A DNA stretch of 64,000 nt from Candidatus Baldrarchaeota archaeon (GCA_030587435.1 JAUQZC010000067.1:5840-69839), one strand, 5' to 3'; shown: positions 44,469 to 53,711, numbered from the stretch's first letter. Notes: a model not told the origin generated them from the letters alone. Numbers and translations: made by a program.

Positions 44469-45035
44469 ATGTCTGAAAGTTTCGCAAGTATATTTAATAA
44501 GGTATTGAAAAAATTACCGTCGAAATCTGCAGCAGAAATGGCTAGTGCTATCGGTAAATTTTTCGAACTAGTTTTAAACGGACTATCAATATTAGAAGAG
44601 AGGATAAGTGATGTTGAAAAACGAGTCCAACAAATTGAAACTCAGATAAATTCGTTGAAACAATCCGTGTCAACTCAGGCAAGACCAAGTCAGCCAACTT
44701 TAACTCAATATCCACAACCTACTCCGCAGCCAACACTACAACAACCACTACAACAACCACAACAACCACAATCTCCGCCACAACAACCGCTCAGACCTGT
44801 AACTTCGCCTCCACCAACACCATCAACTCCACCGTCATCAACTCCACCGCCCAGCGTACCCCAAACCCCACCACGGCGTCCTGTACAACCTCCACAGGCA
44901 TCGACACCTCCATCCGCTCCGAAACCCTCACCTCCACCAAGCCAGCCACGACCTGTAACACGACAAGATATTCACAGACAAGCATTACAAGAGTTAAAAG
45001 AACTCTTCGCAAAGGTAAGAAAAAGAGAAGAATAA
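44469..45035 (+). CDS. Proline/glutamine-rich coiled-coil protein, 188 aa
   Basis: Three parts: an N-terminal helical/coiled-coil region (about 1-70), a low-complexity region rich in Pro, Gln, Thr and Ser (about 72-162), and a short basic helical tail. Runs such as PPSSTPPPS and PSPPPSQPRP are polyproline-II-like, the kind of ligand bound by profilins or SH3 domains. Asgard archaea are known to carry profilins, so a cytoskeletal or scaffold role is thinkable, but no partner is in this window. The ORF is intact and SD-like GGAGATG precedes ATG; expression as protein is likely. Confidence 0.6.
   Translation: MSESFASIFNKVLKKLPSKSAAEMASAIGKFFELVLNGLSILEERISDVEKRVQQIETQINSLKQSVSTQARPSQPTLTQYPQPTPQPTLQQPLQQPQQPQSPPQQPLRPVTSPPPTPSTPPSSTPPPSVPQTPPRRPVQPPQASTPPSAPKPSPPPSQPRPVTRQDIHRQALQELKELFAKVRKREE
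44680..44955 (+). repeat. Low-complexity proline/glutamine-coding tract
   Basis: The DNA is strikingly C/A-rich (repeated CAACAACCA-type units near 44740-44770 and CTCCACC units near 44810-44870) and codes for the Pro/Gln-rich region of the protein above. Its base composition differs sharply from the AT-rich neighbours. It is coding, not a satellite. Confidence 0.7.
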
Positions 45036-45352
45036 TTTCATAATCACTCTGTACACTTAAGGTAAAATATGCAAGTGTTTAAAGGATTTTCGTGTACTTT
45101 CCTTAAGTAATTTTATTAAATTTTGTTTACTTTTAATCTCATGAAACTTCTGATGTAGACTTGTATTAGTTTTAGGGTATTGAAGTGAATAAAACGAATT
45201 TAAGGGTCATGAGACAGTGATGAGACTTGTTGCTTTCACTTCTTTTAGGATTAAATCAGGGGTTGACATTAAAACATATTTATATAGCTGATATGAGTAT
45301 TTGCGATAAGATGCATTAATCTTTCTCATAATTCTACTGCGGAGATTTAGAT
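45036..45352 (+). promoter_or_regulatory. Intergenic region with strong TATA box for endoQ
   Basis: No gene is seen in this 317-bp gap. TTTATATA at 45279-45286 is a strong archaeal TATA box, giving a predicted start near 45311 and a leader of about 40 nt before the ATG at 45353, with GGAGATTT as ribosome-binding site. Confidence 0.5.
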
Positions 45353-46681
45353 ATGATAGTTTATGCCGATTTACACATACATTCGCTGTATAGTACCGGT
45401 ACAAGCAGTAAAATGACGCTGGAAAACATAGATCGGTACGGAGAGATGAAAGGTCTTAATTTAATTGGTACAGGAGACTTCACTCATCCTAAGTGGTTGA
45501 GAGAACTAAAAGAAAAACTTGTTGAAGTTGAAGGAACAAATTTATACACGTTTAAAAAAAGAAGAAGTAATGTACACTACATGATTACCGGCGAGATTTC
45601 CACAAACTTTGAATATAAAAATGCTATAAAACGAATCCATAATCTCCTTTTAGTACCAAATTTTGAAATTGCAGACCAATTACTCGATGTATTAAGAGAA
45701 TACGGAGATTTATCATTAAATGGTCGGCCAGAACTTGAAATAACGGCTTCAGAATTTGTGGAAATAGTGAAATCTACCGACCAGCGAGTAGAGGTTATAC
45801 CTTGCCATATATGGACTTCGCATTTCTCAGTGCTCGGACAAAAGGGGTTTAATAGCGTGAGAGAATGTTATGAGGACCAGACAAAAAATCTTTTAGCTCT
45901 TGAAACCGGCCTTAGTGCAGATCCAAAAATGTGCTGGAGAGTAAAAGAACTAGATCAATTTCCACTTGTTTCAAATAGCGATTCACATAGTCCATATCCT
46001 CACAGGTTAGGTAGGGAGGCAAACGTTTTAGAAGTCAAAGAATTAACTTTTGGATCCATAATTGAAGCTATACGTAAGAGAAGAAAAGAAGAGTTTAAAA
46101 TGACTATAGAGGTCCCACCAGAATATGGTAAATATCACTACACGGGACATAGAAAAGACCGGAGATATTTAATTGGTGGTATTTGGAAAACCCATGAAGT
46201 AGATGTCTGCTTGCATCCAAAAGAAGCTATTAAACTCAACAATATTTGTCCAATATGTAGAAAAACCATGACCATTGGTGTTTTGCAAAGAGTTGAAGAA
46301 CTAGCAAATAGACCAGAAGGATACACTCCACCCAACTACATATCCTTTGTTCACTTAATCCCACTAACTGAAATATTGATGTACGTTGAAAATACAAGTA
46401 GCCCTGTGGTAAAGAAAATATGGGAAAAATACGTAAGCCTCGTACACAGTTTCAGAAACGAGTATAATGTCATGTTAAATGTACCAAGGGAAGAACTAGC
46501 AAAAATTGCAGGACCAAAAGTAGCAGAAGCAATAATAAAAGTTAGGCTTGGCCACGTTAGGTACGAACCCGGATTTGATGGTGTTTATGGAAAAATAATT
46601 TTCAAAACAGACAAAGATGAACCAAGAAACCTACATTTTAAAGGGCTTAAGGGACAAACTAAATTAACAGATTTTTCTTAG
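45353..46681 (+). CDS. Endonuclease Q-type PHP-domain protein
   Basis: PHP phosphoesterase domain at the N-terminus: YADLHIHSLYSTG and GTGDFTHPKWL, later EVIPCHIWTSHFS and NSDSHSPYPHRLGREANVL, which supply the metal-binding His/Asp residues. The C-terminal part has a zinc-binding stretch with CLHPKE and CPICRKTM, and it ends in a PCNA-box-like tail (GQTKLTDFS; compare QxxLxxFF). EndoQ cuts DNA 5' to deaminated bases (U, hypoxanthine). The 442-residue length is normal. It stands alone between the TATA box and a tRNA gene. Confidence 0.85.
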   Translation: MIVYADLHIHSLYSTGTSSKMTLENIDRYGEMKGLNLIGTGDFTHPKWLRELKEKLVEVEGTNLYTFKKRRSNVHYMITGEISTNFEYKNAIKRIHNLLLVPNFEIADQLLDVLREYGDLSLNGRPELEITASEFVEIVKSTDQRVEVIPCHIWTSHFSVLGQKGFNSVRECYEDQTKNLLALETGLSADPKMCWRVKELDQFPLVSNSDSHSPYPHRLGREANVLEVKELTFGSIIEAIRKRRKEEFKMTIEVPPEYGKYHYTGHRKDRRYLIGGIWKTHEVDVCLHPKEAIKLNNICPICRKTMTIGVLQRVEELANRPEGYTPPNYISFVHLIPLTEILMYVENTSSPVVKKIWEKYVSLVHSFRNEYNVMLNVPREELAKIAGPKVAEAIIKVRLGHVRYEPGFDGVYGKIIFKTDKDEPRNLHFKGLKGQTKLTDFS

Positions 46682-46715
46682 AAAACACAAATCTGAAAAA
46701 TATTTAACTATTATT

Positions 46716-46818
46716 TGGCGGGCCCGCCGGGATTTGAACCCGGGACCTTCGGCTTTCTCCCATTCATCTAACAACGGTGACCGGAGGCCGACGCCATATC
46801 CTGCTAGGCCACGGGCCC
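46716..46818 (-). tRNA. tRNA-Arg (CCG) with a 26-nt intron and encoded CCA
   Basis: Almost identical to the tRNA at 31298-31396 in acceptor stem (GGGCCCG/CGGGCCC), D arm and T arm (CCGGG-TTCAAAT-CCCGG), with discriminator G and encoded CCA. The anticodon stem is TCGGC/GCCGA; the loop is CT-CCG-G, then a 26-nt intron, then A, giving anticodon CCG (reads CGG). The intron sits at 37/38. CTCC in the loop can pair with GGAG near the intron 3' end, as for the other gene. The introns themselves differ in sequence. Confidence 0.9.
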
Positions 46819-46857
46819 TTCCCTAATAGTTATCTACGTTTGTTAGGAATTTTTAAG

Positions 46858-47853
46858 TTACGGTTTTCCAGAAATATGATCCTTTAAGAAATCAAAAACA
46901 GGAATATACTTATTGTTACTACCTATAAATAGACGTTTTTCTTGAATAACTTTTCCCACAATTGAAGCGGAAATTCCGTGGTCCTCAAGTATTTTAATAC
47001 ATTTTTTAGAGTTATTTTTACTAGAAGTTAGAATCACTCCGAAACCTGGATATACTTTAACCCATTTAAGTAAATTAATATTTTCTGGTCTTGGTATCTT
47101 TTCGACGTCAATTTTCCCTCCTACATTACTTGCTTCTAAAAGCATAGCTAAAGTTCCTATAGAGCCAGGATTACTGATGTCTTTGCATGCTGTTGCGAGT
47201 TTTTCCTCAGCTATCCTGTATATTGCTTCAAATTTTTCCTGAACTTTTTCAGGAGATTTATGTGATGTAGTGTCCCATGCAAGTTTAAACTTTGAATGGA
47301 ACATTCCATCTAAATCAATAGCAATGATTATGGAATCGCCTATTTTTGCGGTATCACTAAAAATTATATGGTCTTTATGCACTAAACCCAGTATTGCAAC
47401 GGAAATTGATAACATTGGGCTATCGGGGTGTAAATGTCCACCTACGCAAGCAACTCCAAACTTTTTGCAGCCATCAATAATACCTGCCACAATTTTATCA
47501 GATTTTTCTTGGTTAGATAGCCCTAAAACATCGACGATTGCCATTGGTTTGCCGCCTTTTGCAACTATATCATTTACATTTACAAGAACTGAACAGTACC
47601 CCGCAAAATATGGATCAGCTTCTACAAGTTTATGCCAAATACCATCCGCAGCGAATAGTATAAGTTCGTTATTTCCATCTAGTTCTATAATGGCGCAGTC
47701 TTCTCCAAAACTTCTTAAAATTTTTGCAAGGGAGAAATTGAGAGTAGCGACAAGTTTAGATGTAACATGAATAATAGGCTTTTTCCTAGTTACACCTATA
47801 AAATTTCTAATTTCATTAGCTAGCGTAGTTAACTCTTCGACAGACAAAGACAT
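46858..47853 (-). CDS. AIR-synthase-related protein (PurM/SelD superfamily)
   Basis: Two-domain ATP-dependent fold of the PurM/SelD/HypE superfamily: an N-terminal domain with GEDCAIIEL and a metal-binding NVNDIVAKGGKPMAIVDVL motif, and GGHLHPDSP, then the C-terminal domain. Members of this branch, including methanogenesis marker protein 2, are annotated only as AIR-synthase-related. The 331-residue length is typical. Next to it on the same strand is a pseudogene (47887-48179) that resembles a phosphotransacetylase of the methanogenesis marker 4 type. The exact substrate is unknown. Confidence 0.75.
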   Translation of the reverse strand: MSLSVEELTTLANEIRNFIGVTRKKPIIHVTSKLVATLNFSLAKILRSFGEDCAIIELDGNNELILFAADGIWHKLVEADPYFAGYCSVLVNVNDIVAKGGKPMAIVDVLGLSNQEKSDKIVAGIIDGCKKFGVACVGGHLHPDSPMLSISVAILGLVHKDHIIFSDTAKIGDSIIIAIDLDGMFHSKFKLAWDTTSHKSPEKVQEKFEAIYRIAEEKLATACKDISNPGSIGTLAMLLEASNVGGKIDVEKIPRPENINLLKWVKVYPGFGVILTSSKNNSKKCIKILEDHGISASIVGKVIQEKRLFIGSNNKYIPVFDFLKDHISGKP

Positions 47854-47886
47854 ATTTGTTCATCTCGTTTAGATCAAACTTTAACG

Positions 47887-48179
47887 TTAGATACCTTGAT
47901 TGTAAAAGTCATTGCGATTCTTTTTCTTTCTTAAGTCTTTAAGGGCACTTGCAAATGCTATTGAACTTACATATACGCTTATAGGTCCTGCACGTGATGT
48001 GTCAACAAGATCAATGTTAATTTTCAAAAAGGCGCACCGTGACTCTTTCCTCCTCCTAGATGAATGAGGGTTCTATACATGAGATTTCCGCTTATTCCGT
48101 CTGGCGCTATTATTATGTTTGCGTTTTCTTTCATCGCATTTTCGATTTTTCGCGATTGAAAATATTTTATCCATAATTC
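47887..48179 (-). pseudogene. Frameshifted remnant of a phosphotransacetylase-like (MtxX-type) gene
   Basis: Two adjacent reading frames are each clearly protein-like. The upstream frame has [20 protein letters not shown] and [12 protein letters not shown], then a stop. After a slip at an A5 run (48025-48029 on the plus strand), the other frame continues KINIDLVDTSRAGPISVYVS and AFASALKDLRK to TAA. PTA-like family proteins contain such a NIIIxPDxxSGN motif near their C-terminus. The N-terminal two thirds of the gene is missing, so this is probably a decayed gene rather than programmed frameshifting. Confidence 0.55.
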
Positions 48180-48278
48180 TCATTTTATAGTTGACACCTC
48201 AGAGATGATATTTAGCATAACATTAAAGTTAATTAAAATGTTTTTGAATACAAATAGCATTTACTTGGAGGTGGAATA

Positions 48279-48488
48279 GTGAGTATAGCGATTACAGTTA
48301 GGTTACCAAAAAGGTGTATAGAAATCATTGATGAGATGGTTAAGGCTGGAATATTCACATCAAGAAGCGAAGCAGTAAGGTTTATCGTCAGATATTCTTT
48401 GGTTGAAGGTATACATAAAAAATTGCTTCCAAAAAAGAAAGAAGAAAGTGTAAATGTTAAAGTGTGTAGGAAAGCGGAGGAGGATTAG
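48279..48488 (+). CDS. Ribbon-helix-helix (CopG-type) DNA-binding protein
   Basis: A short RHH protein of 69 residues: strand SIAITVRLP, helix KRCIEIIDEMVKAG, turn IFTSRSEAVRF, and a second helix IVRYSLVEGI, the complete MetJ/Arc fold. It would bind DNA as a dimer. GTG start with GGAGGTG upstream. The next gene, a nitrilase, starts 2 bp after its stop, so the two are co-transcribed and the regulator may control that unit. Confidence 0.85.
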   Translation: MSIAITVRLPKRCIEIIDEMVKAGIFTSRSEAVRFIVRYSLVEGIHKKLLPKKKEESVNVKVCRKAEED

Positions 48489-48489
48489 T

Positions 48490-49299
48490 GTGAAGCTACG
48501 TGTTGCCGCAGTACAGATAGCACCCAAATTAGGCAATTTAGAGGAAAACATCGTAAAAACATGCGCGTTCATAGAGAAAGCTGTGGAACAGGGAGCAAGA
48601 CTTATAGTTCTTCCAGAATTATCTAATTCAGGTTACAATTTTAAAAATAGACAACAGGCTTTAGAATGTTCAGAGCCAATACCAAATGGGCCAACTATAA
48701 AAGAATGGGAGAAACTAGCTAGAAGACATAATGTATGGATTATAGGTGGAATAAATGAAAGATATAAAGATAAATTGTACAATTCAGCCGTGATTTTAGG
48801 TCCAGAAGGGTATGTCGGAAAATATAGAAAACTCCACTTGTTTGCTAAGGAAAAATTTATTTTCCAGCCAGGTGATTTACAACTAGAGGCCATAAAAACT
48901 GGAGATTTTACTTTTGGAGTTATGATTTGCTTTGACTGGGCATTTCCAGAAGTTGCACGGGTTCTTACTTTAAAGAGTGCAGAAATTGTATGTCATCCCG
49001 CAAATCTGGTTTTACCCTATGGTCAAAAAGCAATGCAAATAAGAGCACTTGAAAACCACGTTTTTACGATAACTGCAAATAGAGTTGGTAAAGAGAAAGA
49101 TCTCATGTTCACGGGTCAAAGCCAAATAACCGACGTGAAGGGAGAAGTATTAGCTAAGGGGAGTAAAAATAAAGAGGAAATAATAACTGCCGAGGTAAAC
49201 ATAGATGAAGCAAGGAATAAGAAAATAACTCCTTACAATGACCTTCTAAAAGATAGACGCCCTGAATACTATTCGCTTCTAGCAACTAGTATAGGATAA
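48490..49299 (+). CDS. Carbon-nitrogen hydrolase (nitrilase superfamily)
   Basis: The Glu-Lys-Cys triad is visible: VLPELSNSGYNF (Glu), KYRKLHLFAKEKFIF (Lys) and FGVMICFDWAFPEVAR (Cys). These proteins hydrolyse amides or nitriles; omega-amidase or beta-ureidopropionase-like activity is likely from such a motif set, but the substrate is not given. The longest ORF starts at 48454 inside the RHH gene; GGAGGAGGATTAGT points to the GTG at 48490, giving 269 residues. Confidence 0.9.
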   Translation: MKLRVAAVQIAPKLGNLEENIVKTCAFIEKAVEQGARLIVLPELSNSGYNFKNRQQALECSEPIPNGPTIKEWEKLARRHNVWIIGGINERYKDKLYNSAVILGPEGYVGKYRKLHLFAKEKFIFQPGDLQLEAIKTGDFTFGVMICFDWAFPEVARVLTLKSAEIVCHPANLVLPYGQKAMQIRALENHVFTITANRVGKEKDLMFTGQSQITDVKGEVLAKGSKNKEEIITAEVNIDEARNKKITPYNDLLKDRRPEYYSLLATSIG

Positions 49300-49716
49300 A
49301 ACCTTAACATAGATTTGTAATTTAAAGTAATTCCACATTACGCTGAACTTGTTTTCTTGTACCATATTGCAAATGTGTTCCTGGTTTCACAAGATTTGAA
49401 TACATGTGAGACGTTATACGTGTTAATCATCAGCTTCCAGCAACTTGTAATTTGACCACTTTTAACGAAATATTAAGTTTTGGTTTTGTTTTGGTTGATT
49501 TGAATTTAGTCAAATAAAATATCATATAGATTTTGATGAAAAACACAGCTCCCAATTAAAATGTCAAAGAAACACTTATATCCTTGTTTTTCAACTTAAA
49601 ACCACCATAAAAAATCAAAGCGAAAATAAACAAATAAAAAGAAGAAAGAAGCTCTATAAACTTTATATGAAAAATTTAAAAACAAATGCAACTATTTTCT
49701 AGTGAGGTGGGCTTGA
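49300..49716 (+). promoter_or_regulatory. Intergenic region and promoter of malic enzyme gene
   Basis: No gene is seen in this 417-bp gap. The last part is A-rich and has TTTATATG at 49662-49669, a likely TATA box, predicting transcription from about 49694 and a leader of roughly 20 nt containing GAGGTGGG before the ATG at 49717. The first 250 bp look like featureless AT-rich DNA. Confidence 0.45.
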
Positions 49717-51084
49717 ATGAAAAAATTATCAGTTGAAGAACTTCTTGAAAAGGCCAAAAAACCAGCAAAACTAGCACTAGCATACCACCCATTCTACCAA
49801 GGAAAACTACAAGTAATGCCAAAGTGCGCTATAAGAAATATGTATGACTTCAGTATATGGTACACTCCTGGGGTTGCTGCGCCATGTAGAGAAATCCATA
49901 AGGACCCTGAGTTATCTTTTGAATACACTAACAGGTGGAATTACGTTGCGGTTGTAAGCGATGGAACTAGAGTTCTTGGGCTAGGTGATATCGGTCCTGA
50001 AGCAGCCATGCCAGTCATGGAAGGAAAAGCTATACTTTTCAAATATTTAGGTGGTGTTGATGCTTTTCCGATTTGTTTAGCAACAAAAGATCCCGATGAT
50101 ATTATAACGGCACTTAAATGGCTTGAACCGACATTTGGTGGAATTAACTTAGAAGATATTGCAAAACCGAAATGTTTCCATATACTTGAAAAGGCTCGTG
50201 AAGAACTAAATATTCCAGTTTGGCATGATGATCAGCAGGGAACCGCAACAGTAGTGCTTGCTGGATTAATAAACGCTTTAAAGATAGTAGGTAAGAAAAT
50301 GGATGAAATCACGGTTGCCATGGTTGGTGCCGGTGCAGCTAACTATAGGACAGCTGTTGTTCTCATTAAAGCAGGGGTTAAACCTGGAAATATTATTATG
50401 GTCGATAGTAAAGGTATTTTGCATCAAAATAGGAAAGACATTGAGGCTAAAAAGGATGAAAATCCGTGGAAGTGGGAAATGTGTGTTAAGACTAATGCTG
50501 AGGGAAGAGAAGGTGGAATCCCAGAAGCAATGAAAGGCGTGGATGTTTGTATAGCTGCGTCCAGACCTGGCCCTGGTGTAATAAAGCCTGAATGGGTTAG
50601 TAACATGGCAGATGATGCAATCGTCTTTGCGTGTGCAAATCCAATACCTGAGATCTGGCCTTGGGAAGCCAAGGAAGCTGGAGCTAGAATTGTCGCAACG
50701 GGTAGATCAGATTTCCCGAACCAAATTAATAATTCTCTAGGATTCCCAGGTATATTTAGAGGAGTTCTTGATGTAAAGGCTAGAACCATCACAGATGATA
50801 TGTGTATTGCGGCTGCAAACGCGCTAGCTGAATATGCTGAAGAAAAAGGTATTCACGAAGATTACATAGTACCTACTATGGAAGAGTGGGATGTTTATCC
50901 ACGAGAAGCAGTCGCATGCGCATTGGAATCTATTAAGGAAGGAGTTGCTAGAGTTAAGCTGAGTAAACAAGAACTTTGGGAAAGAGCAACAACAATAATA
51001 AAAAGAGCTCGAGAAGCCACTCACCTACTAATGAAAGAGGGATTAATTCCACCGCCGCCAGAAGAAGAGGTATTAAAAAAATAG
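49717..51084 (+). CDS. NAD(P)-dependent malic enzyme
   Basis: Oxidative decarboxylation of malate to pyruvate with NAD(P)H. Landmarks: YTPGVAAPCREI, VVSDGTRVLGLGDIGPEAAMPVMEGK (quoted in parts: DGTRVLGLGDIG), HDDQQGTATVVLAGL, the Rossmann motif VAMVGAGAANYRTA, and FACANPIPEIWP. At 455 residues it is a short, bacterial/archaeal-type enzyme without the PTA-like domain. It probably feeds pyruvate and reducing power in central metabolism. The convergent nuoI-like gene ends 60 bp away. Confidence 0.95.
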   Translation: MKKLSVEELLEKAKKPAKLALAYHPFYQGKLQVMPKCAIRNMYDFSIWYTPGVAAPCREIHKDPELSFEYTNRWNYVAVVSDGTRVLGLGDIGPEAAMPVMEGKAILFKYLGGVDAFPICLATKDPDDIITALKWLEPTFGGINLEDIAKPKCFHILEKAREELNIPVWHDDQQGTATVVLAGLINALKIVGKKMDEITVAMVGAGAANYRTAVVLIKAGVKPGNIIMVDSKGILHQNRKDIEAKKDENPWKWEMCVKTNAEGREGGIPEAMKGVDVCIAASRPGPGVIKPEWVSNMADDAIVFACANPIPEIWPWEAKEAGARIVATGRSDFPNQINNSLGFPGIFRGVLDVKARTITDDMCIAAANALAEYAEEKGIHEDYIVPTMEEWDVYPREAVACALESIKEGVARVKLSKQELWERATTIIKRAREATHLLMKEGLIPPPPEEEVLKK

Positions 51085-51143
51085 ATTAATCTATTTCTTT
51101 AAAATTTCTTTATTTTGTACTTTAAAAAGAAAAATAAGAAAGA

Positions 51144-51497
51144 TTAGACATCAATTACCATTCTTTCTTTGTCATAATCTGCTAGTTCAAATTCCCGCGT
51201 TAGTTTTATGGCCTCTCGGGGACAAGACTCCTCACATTGCGCGCAGTATAAACATCTACTGTAGATGAATTTTGGTCGTTTTTTGAGCTTTGTTCGTTCA
51301 TCTTCTACCATTTCAATAGCTCCAGCTGGACAGTCTCTAGAACATAAGCCGCATCCGATACATTTCTCTATGTTAAATTCGATTTTTCCACGGTACCCTT
51401 CTGGAACCTCTACCTTAACAAAAGGATACATTTCAGTGGCTGGTTTTTTAGATATGTGGTTTAGTAATTCTTTTTCAAGTGTCCCAGGAACAGGCAT
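51144..51497 (-). CDS. NuoI/MbhN-like two-[4Fe-4S] ferredoxin subunit
   Basis: 117 residues with two clean cluster motifs: CIGCGLCSRDCPAGAI and CLYCAQCEESCPREAI (C-x2-C-x2-C-x3-C each). It is the electron-carrying peripheral subunit linking the catalytic module to its partner, last gene of the minus-strand run (A, B, C, D, H, I), directly after nuoH with 1 bp between. The short length is closer to hydrogenase-associated forms than to bacterial NuoI. Confidence 0.9.
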   Translation of the reverse strand: MPVPGTLEKELLNHISKKPATEMYPFVKVEVPEGYRGKIEFNIEKCIGCGLCSRDCPAGAIEMVEDERTKLKKRPKFIYSRCLYCAQCEESCPREAIKLTREFELADYDKERMVIDV

Positions 51498-51498
51498 T

Positions 51499-52494
51499 TT
51501 AGATTACCCCCAAAAATATGAGAAGTTGGACAGCTAAGATTTGTAGTACTGCAAATGGTATGAGATATTTCCAGAACCCTCGAACCACTTGATCTATTCT
51601 GTATCTAGCAAATAAGGATCTAAGGTTGCTTAGGATAAACATTACTACTAGGGTTTTAATTATGAACCATATTGTGTAGAATACTGGCTCTAAACCTGGG
51701 ATTGATGGTCCATATGGGCCGCCAAGAAAGAGAGCCACAGCAAGTCCCGAGACAAAGACCATTTTTAGGTCTGTTGCAAGCCTGAAAAAGGCTAATTTTT
51801 TACCGCTATATTCTACTTGCCAGCCAGCTACAATTTCAGTTTCTGCTTCTGGAACGTCAAATGGAATTTTTTCCAATTTTGCAAGAGAGCTTATGAGATA
51901 GATTATAAATGCGACTGGTACGATAACTATTAGGGGTAGCTTTAACGTGTTTACTTGATATGTAACTATGTTGACAATTTCTAGGCTTCGTGTAGCGAGA
52001 GCTACTGAGATTACGGATAGAGCAAATGGTATTTCGTAGGCAACGAACTGTAGTCCAGTTCTCTCTGTACCGACGATTGAGAATCTGTTGCCAGAGAAGT
52101 ACCCAGCGAACATTATTAACAGTCCAAATACTGTGGAAATGAATAGTACAAGCAAGAGGTCTCCTGGTAAACTTAGTATCCCGGATAGTGAGGCTATAGG
52201 TATAAATAGCAACGTAAACAGTGACACGACAAGTGTCAGTAGGGGTGTTACTGTAAACCCAAATTTATCAGCTCCAGCAGGTGTAATATCTTCCTTTGCG
52301 AGTAGTTTTATGAAGTCAGCAAAGGGCTGAAGTACACCTTTTGGCCCTGTTAGTAGAGGCCCGATTCTATTTTGGAATCTGGCATATAGTTTTCTGTCAA
52401 ACCACTCCAAGAACCAACCGTAAGCAATACAGAAAAGAGCTCCTGGAAACAGTATAAATTTTAAAATTAAAATGAGTAGTTCTATTGTTTCCAT
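51499..52494 (-). CDS. NuoH/MbhM-like membrane anchor subunit
   Basis: Eight or so membrane helices. Typical family segments are ALFCIAYGWFLEWFDRKLYARFQNRIGP (quote limited: WFDRKLYARFQNRIGP), KGVLQPFADFIKLLAKE, and the EKIPFDVPEAETEIVAG motif with conserved acidic residues in the quinone-tunnel/ion path. It anchors the catalytic part to the membrane. It overlaps the end of the nuoD-like gene by 13 bp; GAGGGAAAG precedes its ATG. Confidence 0.93.
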   Translation of the reverse strand: METIELLILILKFILFPGALFCIAYGWFLEWFDRKLYARFQNRIGPLLTGPKGVLQPFADFIKLLAKEDITPAGADKFGFTVTPLLTLVVSLFTLLFIPIASLSGILSLPGDLLLVLFISTVFGLLIMFAGYFSGNRFSIVGTERTGLQFVAYEIPFALSVISVALATRSLEIVNIVTYQVNTLKLPLIVIVPVAFIIYLISSLAKLEKIPFDVPEAETEIVAGWQVEYSGKKLAFFRLATDLKMVFVSGLAVALFLGGPYGPSIPGLEPVFYTIWFIIKTLVVMFILSNLRSLFARYRIDQVVRGFWKYLIPFAVLQILAVQLLIFLGVI

Positions 52495-53711
52495 CTTTCC
52501 CTCACCACTTCTTTACCATGTTCCTTATACCATTTAATTGAATATATTCTTAGTTGTTCCTTGTCCCAAACCCATGTTTTTTCAGAATTCTCATCTATGA
52601 AGAGTGCACGATCCATACATGCGAAGCAAGGGTCAATTCCAGCGAGCACTATGGGTATGTCGGCGATGTATCCTCCTTTAAGCATTTCGGCAACTGGAAG
52701 CAAGTTGGCAAGTGTTGGTGTACGAACTTTAAGTCTTTCAGGTTTATCAGTGCCATTTGATTTTATGTAGTATAAGAGTTCGCCTCTTGGCGCTTCAACT
52801 CTTCCAAGAACTTCGTTTTCAGCTATTTTACGAGCAAATTTAGTTCTTATTTCTCCTGAAGGCAAGTTTTCAAGTATCCATCGACTCATTAAAATGCTCT
52901 GAATAGTTTCGTCAACACGTACAAGAATTCTAGCAAGCACATCGCAAGTGTCGTAAACTATTACCTCAAAGGGTACTTCGTCGTACGCTCCGTAAGGATC
53001 ATCTCTACGTATATCCACGTCAACTCCAGATGCGCGAGCTGTCGGACCGACTGCATTAAGTTTTAATGTTTTTTCTTTTGATAATATTCCTACGTTTGCA
53101 GCCCTAGCTAGGATTGTTTGTTCTTTCATGCAAACTTCTTTATAGTATTTTGTTCTTTCCTCGAGTACATCTAGTCCTTTTAATATTTTATGTTTTAATT
53201 CATCTGAAATGTCTCTACGAACTCCTCCCACAGTACTCATCGCGTAATTTACTCTATTTCCTGAGATCATTTCTAGTAGACTCATGACTACTTCTCGATC
53301 GCGCCAAATTAACATGAAGAGCGTATCAAATCCTATTTCATGTGCGGCGACGCCAAGCCATAATAGGTGACTGTGAATACGTTCTAATTCCCAGATTAAC
53401 GTTCTAATATATACTCCTCTCGGAGGAGCAGTAATACCGGCGAGTTCTTCGACCGTTTGAGCGTAACAACCTTGATGTGCAGCACTACAGATACCGCAAA
53501 TTCTTTCACAGAGATATAAGTTCTGGATATAGGTTTTTGATTCCGCTAGTTTTTCAATTCCTCGGTGAGTATAACCTATTCTAAAATCTACATCTATAAC
53601 TTTCTCTCCATCAACAGTGAACGTGAAGTTTTCAAATTCTTTAAGGGCCGGGTGTTGCGGGCCTACGGGTATTTTAAACACTCGTTTTTCTTCAACTTCT
53701 TCTTCCAACAT
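52482..53711 (-). CDS. Group 4 [NiFe]-hydrogenase large subunit (NuoD-like)
   Basis: A NuoD/HyfG-family protein of 409 residues from the ATG at 53711 (GGGAGGTGAAA upstream; longer ORF from 53717). Both nickel-site motifs are complete: RICGIC (C72 and C75) near the N-terminus and DPCFACMDR (C362 and C365) near the C-terminus. Respiratory NuoD lacks these cysteines, while group 4 hydrogenases (Mbh, Ech) keep DPCxSCTxR-type ends. It should thus use protons/H2 at a NiFe centre. HPALKEFENF and YTHRGIEKLAE are shared with the whole family. Confidence 0.9.
   Translation of the reverse strand: MLEEEVEEKRVFKIPVGPQHPALKEFENFTFTVDGEKVIDVDFRIGYTHRGIEKLAESKTYIQNLYLCERICGICSAAHQGCYAQTVEELAGITAPPRGVYIRTLIWELERIHSHLLWLGVAAHEIGFDTLFMLIWRDREVVMSLLEMISGNRVNYAMSTVGGVRRDISDELKHKILKGLDVLEERTKYYKEVCMKEQTILARAANVGILSKEKTLKLNAVGPTARASGVDVDIRRDDPYGAYDEVPFEVIVYDTCDVLARILVRVDETIQSILMSRWILENLPSGEIRTKFARKIAENEVLGRVEAPRGELLYYIKSNGTDKPERLKVRTPTLANLLPVAEMLKGGYIADIPIVLAGIDPCFACMDRALFIDENSEKTWVWDKEQLRIYSIKWYKEHGKEVVRERWKQ

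Noticed and set aside
44791..45012. Antisense ORF opposite the proline-rich gene
   Set aside because: It is produced by the C/A-rich tract read backwards, with Val/Leu-rich nonsense and no SD. The plus frame has the coiled coil and tail.
45216..45292. C/D-box sRNA (GTGATGA to CTGA)
   Set aside because: C- and D-like boxes occur, but the internal D' and C' boxes and spacing do not fit, and the stretch overlaps the endoQ promoter.
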